Made by a program: the position numbers and the translations under genes. The notes under the pieces were generated by a model, which had not been told where the DNA came from, did not search any database, and worked only from the letters and a program-made list of their open reading frames with translations. Source: Chrysoporthe austroafricana (Eukaryota > Ascomycota > Sordariomycetes > Diaporthales > Cryphonectriaceae). Taken from it: a DNA stretch of 64,000 nt. This document shows positions 34,773 through 45,382 of this stretch, piece by piece. Positions within the stretch are counted from its first letter, which is position 1; each line of letters begins with the position of its first letter. The stretch covers positions 1,552,342 through 1,616,341 of the forward strand of contig JYIP02000007.1 in assembly GCA_001051155.2 (NCBI GenBank), written 5' to 3'.

Positions 34773-36590
34773 ATGATCACCCGCGCTCTCCTGGCCGGCG
34801 GACTCCTCGCCGCCGCCGCTGAGGCGATGCAGCCCAGCGCCGCGAGGCCCGTCGCCGCGCCCATGCGCGACCTCCAGTGGGCCCAGCTCAACTTCCTCCA
34901 CACCACCGACACCCACGGCTGGCACGGCGGCCATCTGCAGGAGTCCCAGTACTCGGCGGACTGGGGCGACTACGTCTCGTTCGCCCACCACATGCGCAGG
35001 GAGGCCGACGACCGGGGCGTCGACCTGCTGCTCGTCGACACGGGCGACCGCGTCGAGGGCAACGGCCTGTACGACGCCTCGACGCCCAAGGGCCGCTACA
35101 CCTATGACATCTTCCGGGAGCAGGACATCGACATCATCTGCACCGGCAATCACGAGCTGTACAACGCCGACACCGCCGAGCGCGAGCGGGCCCAGACGGT
35201 GCCCAACTTTGCGAGCAGGTATCTCGCCTCGAACCTCGACTACAGGGACCCCGTCTCCGGCGACTGGGTGCCCATGGCGCAGAGGTACAAGAAGTTCCAG
35301 ACCAAGAACCAGAAGCTGAACGTCGTGGCCTTCGGGTTCCTCTTCGACTTCACGGGCAACGCGAACAACACCAGGGTCCAGAAGGTCTCGGACACCATCA
35401 AGGAGCAGTGGTTCCAGGATGCCATCCGGGAGAAGCCGGATATCTTTGTCGTGATTGGGCACGTCGGCCTGCGGATGGAGGAGTTCAACAAGATCTTTAC
35501 GGAGATCAGGAGGCAGAACTGGTTCACCCCCATCGCCATCTTCGGCGGGCATGCGCATGTCCGCGATGCTGTCAGCTTTGACGCTAAGGCCTACGGCATC
35601 GCGAGCGGGAGGTATCTCGAGACCATCGGGTGGATGTCCGTGGATGGCATCGCCAAGAAGTCCGAGGACCTGCAGACGACGGCGGTCTCCTTCAACAGGC
35701 GGTACATCGACAACAACCTGCTCGGGCTATACTTTCACACCGGGCTGAACGAGACTACTTTCCCCACCGAGCACGGCCGGAACGTCAGCAAGATGATCAC
35801 CGCGGCGCGGAAGGAGCTGGACCTCGACAAGAGGTATGGGTGCGCGCCCCAGAACTACTGGATGGCTCGGGCGCCCTACCCGAGCAACGACAGCATCTAC
35901 ACGTGGCTGGACCAGGAAGTCATGCCCGCCGTCATCGTCAACAAGGCGCGCGAGGACATCCCCCGCCTCGCGATCATCAACACCGGCGGCGTGCGCTTCG
36001 ACATCTTCAAGGGGCCCTTCACCGTGGATACTACCTACATCGTCTCGCCCTTCCAAAGCAGGATGGTCTATATACCCGAGGTCGAGTATGAGTCCGCCAA
36101 AAAGGTCCTCGACTTGTTGAACAAGGCGACCAGGATCCTCGACACCGTGGACCACGACCCGAGGATGATGGGGCCGCCGGAGCAGTGGTCGATCACCGAG
36201 GACATCGTATACCCCAACCTCCCGCCGATCGATCCGCACTTTGAGGCCGATGGCCAGAAGCCCATCAGCGGCTCGAAGGATGAGCCTGACTTGGTCGGCG
36301 GGTACACCACCAAGGACGACATCGGCAGCGACGGCGACGACGCTATTCACTCCCCCATCAACTTCTACGTCCAGCCGAACTGCATCCAGTCCGAGGTCGG
36401 GTTCCCGGAGGAGGGCGAGCCGGAGAAGGTCGACCTCGTCTTCACGGACTTCATCACGCCGTGGGTCATCCTGGCCCTGAAGTTCAGCGGCAGCGACTAC
36501 GAGGCCGCGGACGTCCAGCTGTGGGACGAGGCCCCCTTCACCGACATGATCGCGGGCTGGATCAAGGAGAACTGGAAGGGGGACTGCTAA
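34773..36590 (+). CDS. Secreted calcineurin-like metallophosphoesterase (5'-nucleotidase-like, YHR202W type)
   Basis: Single exon, 605 aa. The signal peptide is about MITRALLAGGLLAAAAEA. The binuclear metallophosphatase motifs are present in order: D46-T-H48 in HTTDTHGWHGGH; GDRVEGNG (D92); GNHELY (N126, H127); VVIGHVGLR; and GGHAHVRD. A C-terminal 5'-nucleotidase-like half follows (LAIINTGGVRFDIFKGPFTV, YIVSPFQSRMVYIPEVEY), which in the superfamily binds the substrate. Several N-glycosylation sequons (NNTR, NETT, NVSK) fit secretion or a vacuolar location. It most resembles the fungal family of the uncharacterised yeast YHR202W; the substrate cannot be deduced. No transmembrane segment beyond the signal peptide. 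The gene has no intron, unlike most neighbours. Divergent from the GATA gene and convergent with the zinc protease gene. Confidence 0.9.
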   Translation: MITRALLAGGLLAAAAEAMQPSAARPVAAPMRDLQWAQLNFLHTTDTHGWHGGHLQESQYSADWGDYVSFAHHMRREADDRGVDLLLVDTGDRVEGNGLYDASTPKGRYTYDIFREQDIDIICTGNHELYNADTAERERAQTVPNFASRYLASNLDYRDPVSGDWVPMAQRYKKFQTKNQKLNVVAFGFLFDFTGNANNTRVQKVSDTIKEQWFQDAIREKPDIFVVIGHVGLRMEEFNKIFTEIRRQNWFTPIAIFGGHAHVRDAVSFDAKAYGIASGRYLETIGWMSVDGIAKKSEDLQTTAVSFNRRYIDNNLLGLYFHTGLNETTFPTEHGRNVSKMITAARKELDLDKRYGCAPQNYWMARAPYPSNDSIYTWLDQEVMPAVIVNKAREDIPRLAIINTGGVRFDIFKGPFTVDTTYIVSPFQSRMVYIPEVEYESAKKVLDLLNKATRILDTVDHDPRMMGPPEQWSITEDIVYPNLPPIDPHFEADGQKPISGSKDEPDLVGGYTTKDDIGSDGDDAIHSPINFYVQPNCIQSEVGFPEEGEPEKVDLVFTDFITPWVILALKFSGSDYEAADVQLWDEAPFTDMIAGWIKENWKGDC

Positions 36591-37365
36591 GATTACCATG
36601 TGTTAGCGATATGAGCGTGACAGTACTAGCGATCATCACCACGTCCTCAAGAGCTGAGGGCGCTAGGGCAATTTTCCTGGTTTTTTTTTTTGGTTTTTTT
36701 TCTTTTCATGATTTGGGTATGGCGTTGGGACGGGATGTACAGAATTTGCGGATACTATAGAATTATCTATCATTGCGCAGACAAGAATGACAATATTTTT
36801 TCCTTCCTTTTTGCCTTTGTTCTTTCCTTTTGTTTCCTTTTTTTTTTTCTTCCACCTTCTCTGGAATTCTCACAAGGGGTCAATGACCGCAACTTGAGGG
36901 TTGGTCTTCACGACTGCTACTCCAGCTCTTGTCATCAAGCATTTTCAGCACCTCTTGCCGGATGACCAAAGGCTCCGCGTCCCATCCCTCACAAGCCCGG
37001 GTGTGTCCGAGTGTAGCGATGCAGTGTTGCTGAAGTTTGCCAGAATGTCCATCCGAGGAAGCGAAGGGTTTAGCGAAAGGGGGGGAATCGAGCCGGTTCC
37101 GAAGGGCCGGTGGGCTTACGTACACGAAATGCAACCGTTTCGGCCGACAGGCTGCAGCTGTGGAAGGGGGAGGTTTGACAATCAACGGTCCGATGTCAAT
37201 ATAGTGTGCACTTCATCCCTACTACTGTGTATGCAACCTCGATCTACTTGTTCTAGTCTAGGTGCTGAGCTACTACATAGATACCCAATCGCCGAACTGA
37301 TGTCTCAGATCCGCCAGTGCAATGCATAGAACCTTGTAATACAGGCCCTCCAAAGCCATACATAT

Positions 37366-37393
37366 ATTCATTCATTCATTCGTTCGTTCATTC
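37366..37393. repeat. (ATTC/GTTC)n tetranucleotide microsatellite
   Basis: Seven tandem tetranucleotides, ATTC changing to GTTC and back. Non-coding. Confidence 0.8.
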
Positions 37394-37663
37394 CCTTTGT
37401 CCATCCGCATGCTGTCCTCTTGTATGCCCCGCCAAAACCTTGGGTATGTTACAGCCCGAATTTTCCCCTTGCCTTGAATCTTTTCCTCATAATCATAACT
37501 TCATACGTGATGTACTGTAGATGCCAACCGTAAGAAGTATAAGAGCAATAACAGAAAGGGAAATATATAAAACCAAGGCAGAAAGAAGGAAGAGAAAAGT
37601 CACAATGAATAAATACAGAGTCAGAGGTAAAGAAAGAGGTAAAGAAACGAAAAAGAGAAGGAG

Positions 37664-37689
37664 AAAAAAAAAAAAAAAAGGGGGGGGGG
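37664..37689. repeat. A16-G10 homopolymer junction
   Basis: Sixteen A followed directly by ten G, 37 bp downstream of the stop of the minus-strand protease gene. The lengths may be affected by sequencing error. Confidence 0.75.
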
Positions 37690-37725
37690 CTCTTAGAGAT
37701 CGCCTGGATAAGACACCAAGCAACT

Positions 37726-39076
37726 CTAAGAACCAGATGGCAAGACGTAGCGGATAGGACAGCCGCCGGCACCCCGACCGGAGCGATAGGCTTCACTGAG
37801 GTACTGCCAGTCCTGGGGCCAGAAGCGGATGGACCGAGGATGCACGCCCGTGACCATTACCGTTCTAGAATCGTCGTCCTTGGATCCTGGCCACAGCATT
37901 GACGGCCGCATTTGTTCGTTGACATGAGCATTCCAGTGGCGCATCCCGACGACGTGCCCGAACTCGTGGGCGAGAATGTTGCTGATGTAGTGACGGCCAT
38001 CCCTTTCGTTGACAGACAAAGGTCCGATCCGGATGGAGCGCGCGGGGTACTTGGAATTTGGCGAGGCCCTGGTATTGTGCGGGGTACTGGGGAAGAAAGA
38101 GTCGGCCCAGGTGGACCAGTCAAGAGTAAGGTCATAGTAGATCTTGAAGACGACGCGAGGGTTGTTGGGTGAGTAATGGAACGTGATAGGGACCCGTTCC
38201 TGGGCGAATCCACGGTTCATCTGACTCGTCACGTACAGCGACCCCATCTCGAGTGCGGCCACAAAATCCGCATCGGCTCCGCCATGCATGAAACTGTGTT
38301 TGTCTATATCAAAGGAGATATCTGAGCCCGGTGCAAAGAGAACCATCGGCCCGTTGGGCGCATCAAGGCGGAATTCGCCAGGTCCGTTTGACGGGGTCGA
38401 GGACGGCGACGGGTCTGGATTGGCGCGGCAGTAGAAGTTGATCTTGCTTTGAGGGGCTCGCAACGCCGAATCGGAAGACTGACGCCCCGACTTCGTACCG
38501 AAGCACAGCTCGTTCCTGATAGACTTTTGAACGGTCGGAATCCTGTCGCTCAACGGATACAGTCTTCCTTTGTCAAATGGGAGAATTGGAGGAACAGTAC
38601 TATTACTTTGGCGGGCCGGCCCGTCCGTCTGATTGGCCGCAGTTGTTGCAGCAGCCACGTGGCGTTGGCCCGTCCTCGGCCTCGGATGTTCATCTGCCCC
38701 GCGTCCATCCCTCACGACAGAGTATTGTGACTGTGAAGTAGAGAGGGACTTCATCTAGTTCCCGTATAAGCTGATGATCATTGATCAACCCGAGGCTTAG
38801 ACTTACAGGTGTGCCGTGAGCTCTGGTCATGTCCACTGTTGTGATGTATATTTGGAGGGGCTCTGATGGAACACTTATCGAGGTTGACTTCTCAGCCTTA
38901 TTAGGCGTTGAGGGCCCCAACGTTCGGTCCACCTGGGCGACCATATCGCAAGATATAGCGATATTCCCCGCATCCTCGGTTTGGTCACCGCTCTTCTTGC
39001 CCACTGGGCTGTAGTCGCTGTTGGAAAAGCGAAGCACTTCGCTGTGGACGTTGGTGAAAGCTGCACAGCATACCAA
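37726..39076 (-). CDS. Metzincin-type zinc metalloprotease
   Basis: Zinc peptidase with the metzincin signature HEFGHVVGMRH (HExxHxxGxxH, first His about residue 344) and a downstream Met (PSMLW) suitable as the Met-turn. Two exons, 39076-38807 and 38730-37726, with a 76-bp intron (38806-38731, GTAAGT donor, CACAG acceptor), give 424 aa. The catalytic region is preceded by ITFHYSPNNPRVVFKIYYDL and IRIGPLSVNERDGRHYISN, as in fungal matrixin/astacin-like proteins. The 5' end is uncertain. ATG 39076 gives no signal peptide. An alternative first exon 39158-39143 spliced over 39142-39061 would keep the same length and start MSCSEAF, also without an obvious signal. Intracellular location or an unseen further upstream exon are both possible. 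Substrate unknown. The C-terminus (RGAGGCPIRYVLPSGS) follows the catalytic domain directly. Confidence 0.8.
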
Positions 39077-39846
39077 TCAGCTTCTCGCACACGGCTTCTA
39101 AGAGACATACACTTGAAAAGCGAAAAAGCGAGGAAAAGAGACCTTCAGAGCACGACATATATATCCCATGTTGGACGTTAGGGACGGTCCGTGAAGAGCG
39201 TTGGCCTGCAAATGCATATATCCGCGGAGGGCAACGGGAAATGTGAGTTCGAGAGGTTGGGAGACCTACAAAATGCCATATTCAGAGTATACTAACCTGG
39301 TCTGAAACGCTGACTGTTAGAATGAGCTTATAGTGTAATTCGGAAAAGACTGGCCCTGTGATAATGTGGTATATTCGAGAGAAGAAGATCTTGTTTGTCT
39401 AAGATGGGTTTTCAGACATCTTCAAATATTTGCATTTTGTGCCCAACGAGAGAATAATTATTACCAGATGACCTTATACATTTGTAGAGGCTAGCTGACA
39501 TGGCGCAGTCTTTTGTACTTTCTTTTGTACGGAACCCTATGATGATTGGCGTACTTTGCAGATCGGTCCTGCATCTTAGGTAGGGGATCCTGCAAGAAAT
39601 ACCTCCTTGAAGATCCGATTGGGGAGTCCTTTTCAAACCGACCCTACCGTAGACCCGGTGGACGTTTATACGTTGCGATAACCGGATACCAGCTCGCGAT
39701 TGACCCGCGATCAGTGGTGAGCGACTGACTGTTCGACATTCGAGCAGGTCGTGCTATGACTAAGCTATTTCTCGGCAGTCCAGCCCCCCTTGCAGTCTCG
39801 ACGCAACAGCTTGTTCATTACTTCACCATAACAGCCAGTCAACACA
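39077..39846. other. AT-richer intergenic region
   Basis: 770 bp between two tandem minus-strand genes. It carries the leader of the protease gene and the 3' flank of the hydrolase. No gene seen. Confidence 0.6.
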
Positions 39847-40994
39847 TTACGCCCAGTTGTTGGCGAAGAACGTCAGAACCGTCTTGTACCCGCGGATGTA
39901 CTCCTCCTCCACCCGCTTGTCCTTGAGGTCTGAGCGCGCGGCCATCCAGCCGTGGATCTGGTCCTTGAAGATCTCGACGTGCTTGGGGCCGGTGAGGGCG
40001 CTCTCGAACTTCTCGACGTCCTCGACAGGCTCGTCCTTGGAGGCGAGCATGACGATGGGAATTTTGATCCTATTGCGCGTTAGTAACCAAGGCAAAGTAG
40101 TGAGGAGCTAAGATGGGCCTGCGGCGCGTACTTCTTCGCATCCTCGGGGTCGACCATGGCCGGATGGCACTCTGCGCCGATCTTGAAGGGGTTATCGGCC
40201 TGGCTGACCGTCAAGGAGATGACCTTGGAGCCCCAGCAGAACTACACGCCGCCCAGGTTAGCAGGAGCGCCTGACGACCGGAGACAGTGGCGAGAACTTA
40301 CACCGACGACGCCCCACTCCTTGATGTTCGGGTACTTGGCCTGCGCGTCCTTCAGGACGCTGTGGACCTTGGGCACGAAGCTCGGGGGGCTGTTCTGGCC
40401 GAAGAACGCGCCGACCTTCTTTTGCTTCTCCTCGTTGTCCGGCGGGAAGAGGTCGATGGGCAGCGGGCTGCCGTCGAACGCGTCCGGCATGAAGACGGCG
40501 TACTTGTTGTGGTCGTCGGCGGTGGCCAGGATGTCGCAGCCCTGGACGGTCTGGTCGAAGAAGCCGAAGATGTCCATGATCACCAGGATGCCCTTAGAGG
40601 CCTCCTTGGCGGGGCCCGTCACGTAGGTCTTCTTGCCGTCGATGGTCTCGTAGGCGCCCTTGTGCTGGTAGCCCGACGACACGATGGGCGGGATGTTGCA
40701 GCAGGCCTGCGAGTGCCCGCCGGTAGCCTTCATAGTAGACATCGTGGGCGCGGTGGTACTGAGGGGCCGGATGAACTGGGTGTTGCTGTTTCGCGGTGCT
40801 GGGATGGGCGATGCGCAGGAGGACTGGTGCTGGGCTGTGACGGAGGGGAAACTCTGGGCAAAGGCTGGGCTCAGGATGAGAGGGGAGGGAGAGGAAGCTG
40901 AGGCTGGAAGATGGCGGGGTCGACGGGGAGATTTGACGGCGGCATTGGCGGCGGCCCGCAGCTGGCTACCGGTGTTGCAGAGGGGAGGGGCCAT
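39847..40994 (-). CDS. Dienelactone hydrolase family protein, likely mitochondrial form
   Basis: Alpha/beta hydrolase of the dienelactone hydrolase family. Three exons, 40994-40302, 40241-40132 and 40069-39847, give 341 aa. Introns 40301-40242 and 40131-40070 keep frame (EWGVVG|FCWGSKV, EDAKK|IKIPIV). Predicted catalytic triad: Cys233 in GFCWGS, Asp280 in ASKDEP, His307 in DQIHGW. The first 84 residues are Arg/Ser/Ala-rich with few acids, suggesting a mitochondrial presequence. A second Met (MSTMKATGGHSQACC) starts where ordinary cytosolic family members start, so initiation at that site would give a 257-aa cytosolic form. Physiological substrate unknown; family members act on cyclic esters, and fungal ones are often annotated only by homology. 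Head-to-tail with the protease and Nudix genes, but spacing of over 700 bp gives no sign of co-transcription. Confidence 0.9.
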
Positions 40995-41751
40995 GACGTG
41001 GGCACGTGGGAGGAGATATCGTCTCGCTGTAAAATCTAAATCACCGCCTGATCTTGATTGGTTCTATATAGGGACTATAATGCCGTTTTTTAATTGTTAC
41101 TTCGGCGGCTAGGCCTATGATGGACCTCAAGGAGCTCATCAGGAGCGCGCAACGCCCCGCTCCCAAGCTCCCCCCAGCTCCCCTGCGACGCAGTAGTGAC
41201 GTACTTAGTGAGGGGCTGCTGCTGAGCTTATCTCCGCAATCCCCGTGCTACATCGTCGATAGGCACGATAGGGTGCCACGACGTGGATAGCGCTTCGTTC
41301 CCCTGCCAAGCCCGCCGTTCACGCCGAGCCCGGAGGGTCGGATGAGACTTGGACTGGTAGCCGGACAGTCGGGACATCTGCAGAACCTGGCAGTTTGTAG
41401 GCTCTTAGTAGGCGGCGGAGGATGGGCTGTGGACTCGGCGATGAACCGTTTGTCGAAAGGCGATGACGAAAAATGGCAAGCCGAGGCCTCTTTGGGAGGA
41501 GGGGGGCCAGACCCTCGGATGGGCAAGCGGAGGGTACTTAGTAGGGTGAGGACCGATTGCAAACGGATTATGCTGTTGTTCGGAGTTTATACCATCAGTG
41601 ACCACATGGCCTATCCGTCAAAATGGCCCGCGAACCGTCTCCCACTGCGTTCGCCAGTGCGCCTGATGTTTGGTACTGGCGTTCATCCCCCTCCGTTAGA
41701 CAGCCAGACGCCGCACGCCACCCTCTTCGAACACAACCACCCCCTCCTCCG
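40995..41751. other. Intergenic region between hydrolase and Nudix genes
   Basis: 757 bp. The frames at 41248-41755 show no recognisable domain. Nothing else seen. Confidence 0.6.
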
Positions 41752-42456
41752 CTAAAGCATGTTCAGCTGATCCTTCTTGGCAGGACTCCCTCGGTATCCT
41801 GCTGCAGCAGCCCTGGTCCGCTGTGCATCAGCAGACAGCAGCGCCTCCCTCTCCGCTCTGAACTTGAGCGCCCGCCTCGCGTCCACCACCCTCATCCACC
41901 TCGCTTCCAGCCCCTCGCCCTGGTCCTGCGTGTCCTTGTGCGGGGCGGCATCTGGGTCCTCCAGCGTCGCCAGATACAAGAAACACATCTTCTGGACCTC
42001 CGTCTCCGAGTCTGCCAGCGGGTCGACGTACGTGACCATGCCGACCGGCTGGGTGTCGAGGTCGTCGATGACGCTGTTCTGGCCGGCCGGGTCAGATGCG
42101 AGGACAGGCGTGCTGTCCGAGGCCAAAGGGCCGGGGGCCTTGGGTTCCTGAGACTCCCGTGGCCGTGTGGCCCGCGTAGGCACCCGCGTGGGGACCAGTC
42201 TCACGCGGTAGCCCGTCTCCTCGTACGTCTCGCGTATGGCTGCGTGAGGGACGTGCTCGCCGATGTTCCTGCGGCCCTTGGGGAGCTGCCAGATGTCCTC
42301 CTGGTACTTCTTGTTGAGGACGACGAGGACCTCCTGCGTCGTCGGGTGGAAGGTCACCGTCCCGGCGCTGATGACGAAGTCGGCGTTGCGACGGAACGCC
42401 ATGTCGCGGTCGATGGCGTCAAAGTCCAGCTGCCTCTTTTCCAGCTGCTCGTCCAT
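41752..42456 (-). CDS. Nudix hydrolase
   Basis: Single-exon 234-aa protein with a complete Nudix box: G61-x5-E67-x7-R75-E76-xx-E79-E80-x-G82 (GRRNIGEHVPHAAI then RETYEETGYRV). The preceding strand IWQLPKG is typical. Nudix enzymes cleave nucleoside-diphosphate-linked compounds with Mg2+ bound by the box glutamates. A Pro/Ser/Asp-rich insertion of about 45 residues (about residues 91-135) separates the box from the next core strand (VGMVTYVDP). The C-terminal helix is basic and alanine-rich (ARWMRVVDARRALKF) and the tail ends KKDQLNML. The substrate is unclear; the short overall size and the QLPKG motif resemble diphosphoinositol-polyphosphate or diadenosine hydrolases, but I cannot choose. 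The start codon is chosen as the first Met of the open frame. Confidence 0.9.
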   Translation of the reverse strand: MDEQLEKRQLDFDAIDRDMAFRRNADFVISAGTVTFHPTTQEVLVVLNKKYQEDIWQLPKGRRNIGEHVPHAAIRETYEETGYRVRLVPTRVPTRATRPRESQEPKAPGPLASDSTPVLASDPAGQNSVIDDLDTQPVGMVTYVDPLADSETEVQKMCFLYLATLEDPDAAPHKDTQDQGEGLEARWMRVVDARRALKFRAEREALLSADAQRTRAAAAGYRGSPAKKDQLNML

Positions 42457-44097
42457 GGCTTTTGGTTCTTCGTGACTCCTGGGGGCCTTCAGCAGGCGTG
42501 ATGGGGTGTGCTGCTCTCCTGCCGTCTTTATAGTGGCGACCCGTAGGGCAGTCGGGCGATGGGCGGTCTCTAGTATATTGAACTGACACGTCTCGACGCA
42601 CGAAATGCAACAGTTAGTGCTTTTCCTTCGACCCGAGGGCGGCCGTCAACACGCGACCCGGGAACATGTCCCACGAGGCAAAAAGAAATAGTCTGCCCAG
42701 GTCGTCCTATATGCCTTGCGTGGCTGCCCAGGCTGCCCGGTGCGGCCACTGGCCCCTAACCGTGCCAGCCTCACCAGAGAGACCTTTGCCTCCCGGTCAG
42801 ATCTCGCTTGGGCAATTGATCTACATGGCACATATACTCCAGGTACCCGTAATCAGCCAACGCGTAAGACCTGCTCGACACCGGTGAAGGCCCCCCTTAT
42901 ATCGATGACCAAAGCCACGATCGGGGATGCCGTCTGGTCATCCCACCGGCCCCGGTTCTTTTGGCTTAGTGAGCAGCACAGAGTCTGACCGTTTTTCCGT
43001 CCGCAGCCACTCGGCGTCGAGACATGGCAGCCGACCTGCGTGAGAGGGAAACGCGGTGCCTGGAACATGCCATGCACCCCTTGTAGGGCCCGCGCTGTGT
43101 CTGGCACATTGTTTCGCCCACCGACTCCAGCACGTCCAGCTAGTGGGTAGGCTGCGCCATGCGATGGGTAGGGTGGCGGCCTATCAGGCTGCTGGACCAG
43201 CCGGACTGGATCCCGGCGTCTCAACCACTCAGCTCTCGCAGAGGAGACGAATCAGCAGGACGATGCCCTCTGGACCGCTGGGCACGTGTGACCGGGTGCA
43301 GTACGGCACACAGAACTGCATCGTTGCAGCTGCAGGGGCGGAAGCAGGGGCGGGATTCCGCGTAGGGCATGCCGTCCCTCGCCCTATCGGCACTCTCTTG
43401 GCCTCCCTCATCGCTGCTCGCAGCTCTCCTGTCTCCATCCGGGCTTGCTGGCCGGGCCATAACGTGGCACGCCATTACGAAGACTGACCGACTTCCCGGC
43501 GCGCGAGAACAAGACGGGGGCCACAGCGGTCGTGAAAGAAGCGGAGGCAGGAATGTCGAAGCCGGTAGGAGCCTCGCAGCCCAGGGCGGGCAGATCGCCC
43601 AGGCTTGCAGAGGTCTGAGAACGAACAAGATATCGCAAGGGCTCCCGCGCCGTCGTGGTGTTGTTTTTGGCGGGATGTGCGCAAGGGGAAGAGGGACCGG
43701 GTTCCGGTTTATATATTTGATGCCTTGGTGTGTACGACCTCCACTCGCTCAGTCATCACTACGCCCTGGGCATGCAGGCATGTTGCAAGATCCCACCGGC
43801 GAGGATCTCAAAGGCCAGCGTCGACCGTCTATGTCACCGTGAGGCGGGCCGGCCGGGGCGGCGAGGAGACCCCACGGTCCCAGGCCCAGGCCTGCCCAGA
43901 CAATAGCCCGGTCCGGATTACACTAGCACTGAGGAGTCCAGAGGTAAGCACCATAAGTAAGTACCCATGTATCTGCCCCACTTAAACTTTGTCAACGCTT
44001 GGAAACTGCCCCTCCATGAACACCCAGATCGCCTTTTGAGTCACCTCGCTGCCGGCCTTCAACCACCTCTCCTCTCCCCAACCACCCAGCACTCAAG
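42457..44097. other. Divergent intergenic region, Nudix / tyrosyl-tRNA synthetase
   Basis: 1.6 kb holding both promoters. Frames on either strand at 42840-43985 show no family I recognise. A short upstream ORF candidate for the synthetase lies at 44016-44039. Confidence 0.55.
44016..44039 (+). promoter_or_regulatory. Candidate upstream ORF in tyrosyl-tRNA synthetase leader
   Basis: ATG-AAC-ACC-CAG-ATC-GCC-TTT-TGA encodes MNTQIAF and ends 58 bp before the main ATG. It matters only if the transcript starts upstream of 44016, which cannot be told from the sequence. Confidence 0.35.
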
Positions 44098-45382
44098 ATG
44101 GCTTCGATGGCGGCTGAAGAAAGGATCGCTCTCATCAGAGAGAACCTCGCAGAGACCCTCGACTTCGAGATTATCGAGAAGATCATCAACGACGGAAAAG
44201 ACCCCAAGGTCTACTGGGGAACGTACGTCGCTGGCGGCGATCCCCCTCCTCCCGCCCCCTCCAAGGCCGGATTGCCCTCAGACGCTTAATTGCTGACCGC
44301 CTCTGCTCTACAGCGCGACGACTGGACGACCTCATTGCGGTTACTTCGTCCCTGCCATCAAGCTCGCCCAGCTGTTGCGCTCCGGCTGCGAGCTGACCAT
44401 CCTCCTCGCCGACATACATGGGTTCCTTGACAACCTCAAGGCTCCCATTGAGCTGGTCGAGCACCGCGCCAACTACTACAAGCGCGTCATCACCGCCATG
44501 CTCAATTCCACCTGCGGCGAGGAGGACGTCAAGAAGCTGAAGTTCGTGTACGGCAGCTCCTACCAGAAGAGCCCTGAGTACTGCATGGACGTGTACAAGA
44601 TGGCCGCCGTCGTGTCCGAGCACGACGCGAAGAAGGCCGGTGCGGAGGTCGTCAAGCAGACTGCCAATGCACCGCTGTCCGGCCTCCTCTACCCCCTCCT
44701 TCAGGTCCTGGATGAGCAGTACCTGGGCGTCGACGTCCAGTTCGGTGGTGTCGACCAGCGGAAGCTGTTCACCGCCGCCAAGGAGTGGCTGCCCAAGCTC
44801 GGCTACCGCCAGCGCGCGCACATCATGAACGCTATGGTCCCCGGCCTCCAGGGGGGCAAGATGTCTGCCAGCGACCCCAACTCCAAGATCGACCTGCTCG
44901 ACGAGGCCGACACGGTCGTCAAGAAGATCAAGAAGGCGGAGTGCGTGCCCAAGGTGCCCGAGGGCAACGGCGTGCTGGCCTTCGTCGAGTTCGTGCTGCT
45001 GCCCGCGGCACGCCTCAAGGGCCAGAGGGGCTTCGTGGTCGACCGGACCAGGGACGAGCTGCCGGAGCTGGTCTACACCGACGTCGAGAAGATGCACGAT
45101 GACTACCGCAACGACGTCCTCACGCCCCAGATCCTCAAGCCGGCGGTCTCCAAGGCGCTCAACGAGCTGATGGCGCCCATACGGGAGGAGTTCAGCAAGG
45201 ACCCGAGCTGGCAAGAGCTGGTCGAGAAGGCCTACCCGCCCGAGGTCAAGGTCGTCAAGGAGAAGAAGAAGAAGGACCGCGGCACGATGTTCCCCGGCTC
45301 CATGAAGGACGGAAAGGCACCGGCCGACCGCGCGGTCACGTCTCAGACGGAGGACCTGCCCGTCCGCACTACGAAGGAGTAG
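44098..45382 (+). CDS. TYS1: Tyrosyl-tRNA synthetase, cytosolic
   Basis: Class I aminoacyl-tRNA synthetase charging tRNA-Tyr. Two exons, 44098-44222 and 44314-45382, give 397 aa. The intron 44223-44313 has a GTACGT donor and CTACAG acceptor, joined as YWG-T-ATTGRPHCGYF. Motifs: HIGH-type P48-HCGY; substrate-pocket residues in ADIHGFLDN and GVDQRKLF; and the KMSKS variant KMSAS near residues 224-228. It is archaeal/eukaryotic type (short, no S4 domain). The C-terminus is Lys-rich (VKVVKEKKKKDRG), as in yeast Tys1. There is no presequence, so it is the cytosolic enzyme, not the mitochondrial one. The start is preceded by CTCAAG. Very secure. Confidence 0.96.

Larger units (their letters stand above)
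36591..37725. other. Convergent intergenic region
   Basis: 3' flanks of two genes. Contains T-runs near 36680-36860, an (ATTC/GTTC)n tetranucleotide tract at 37366-37393, and an A16-G10 run at 37664-37689. No gene seen. Confidence 0.6.
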
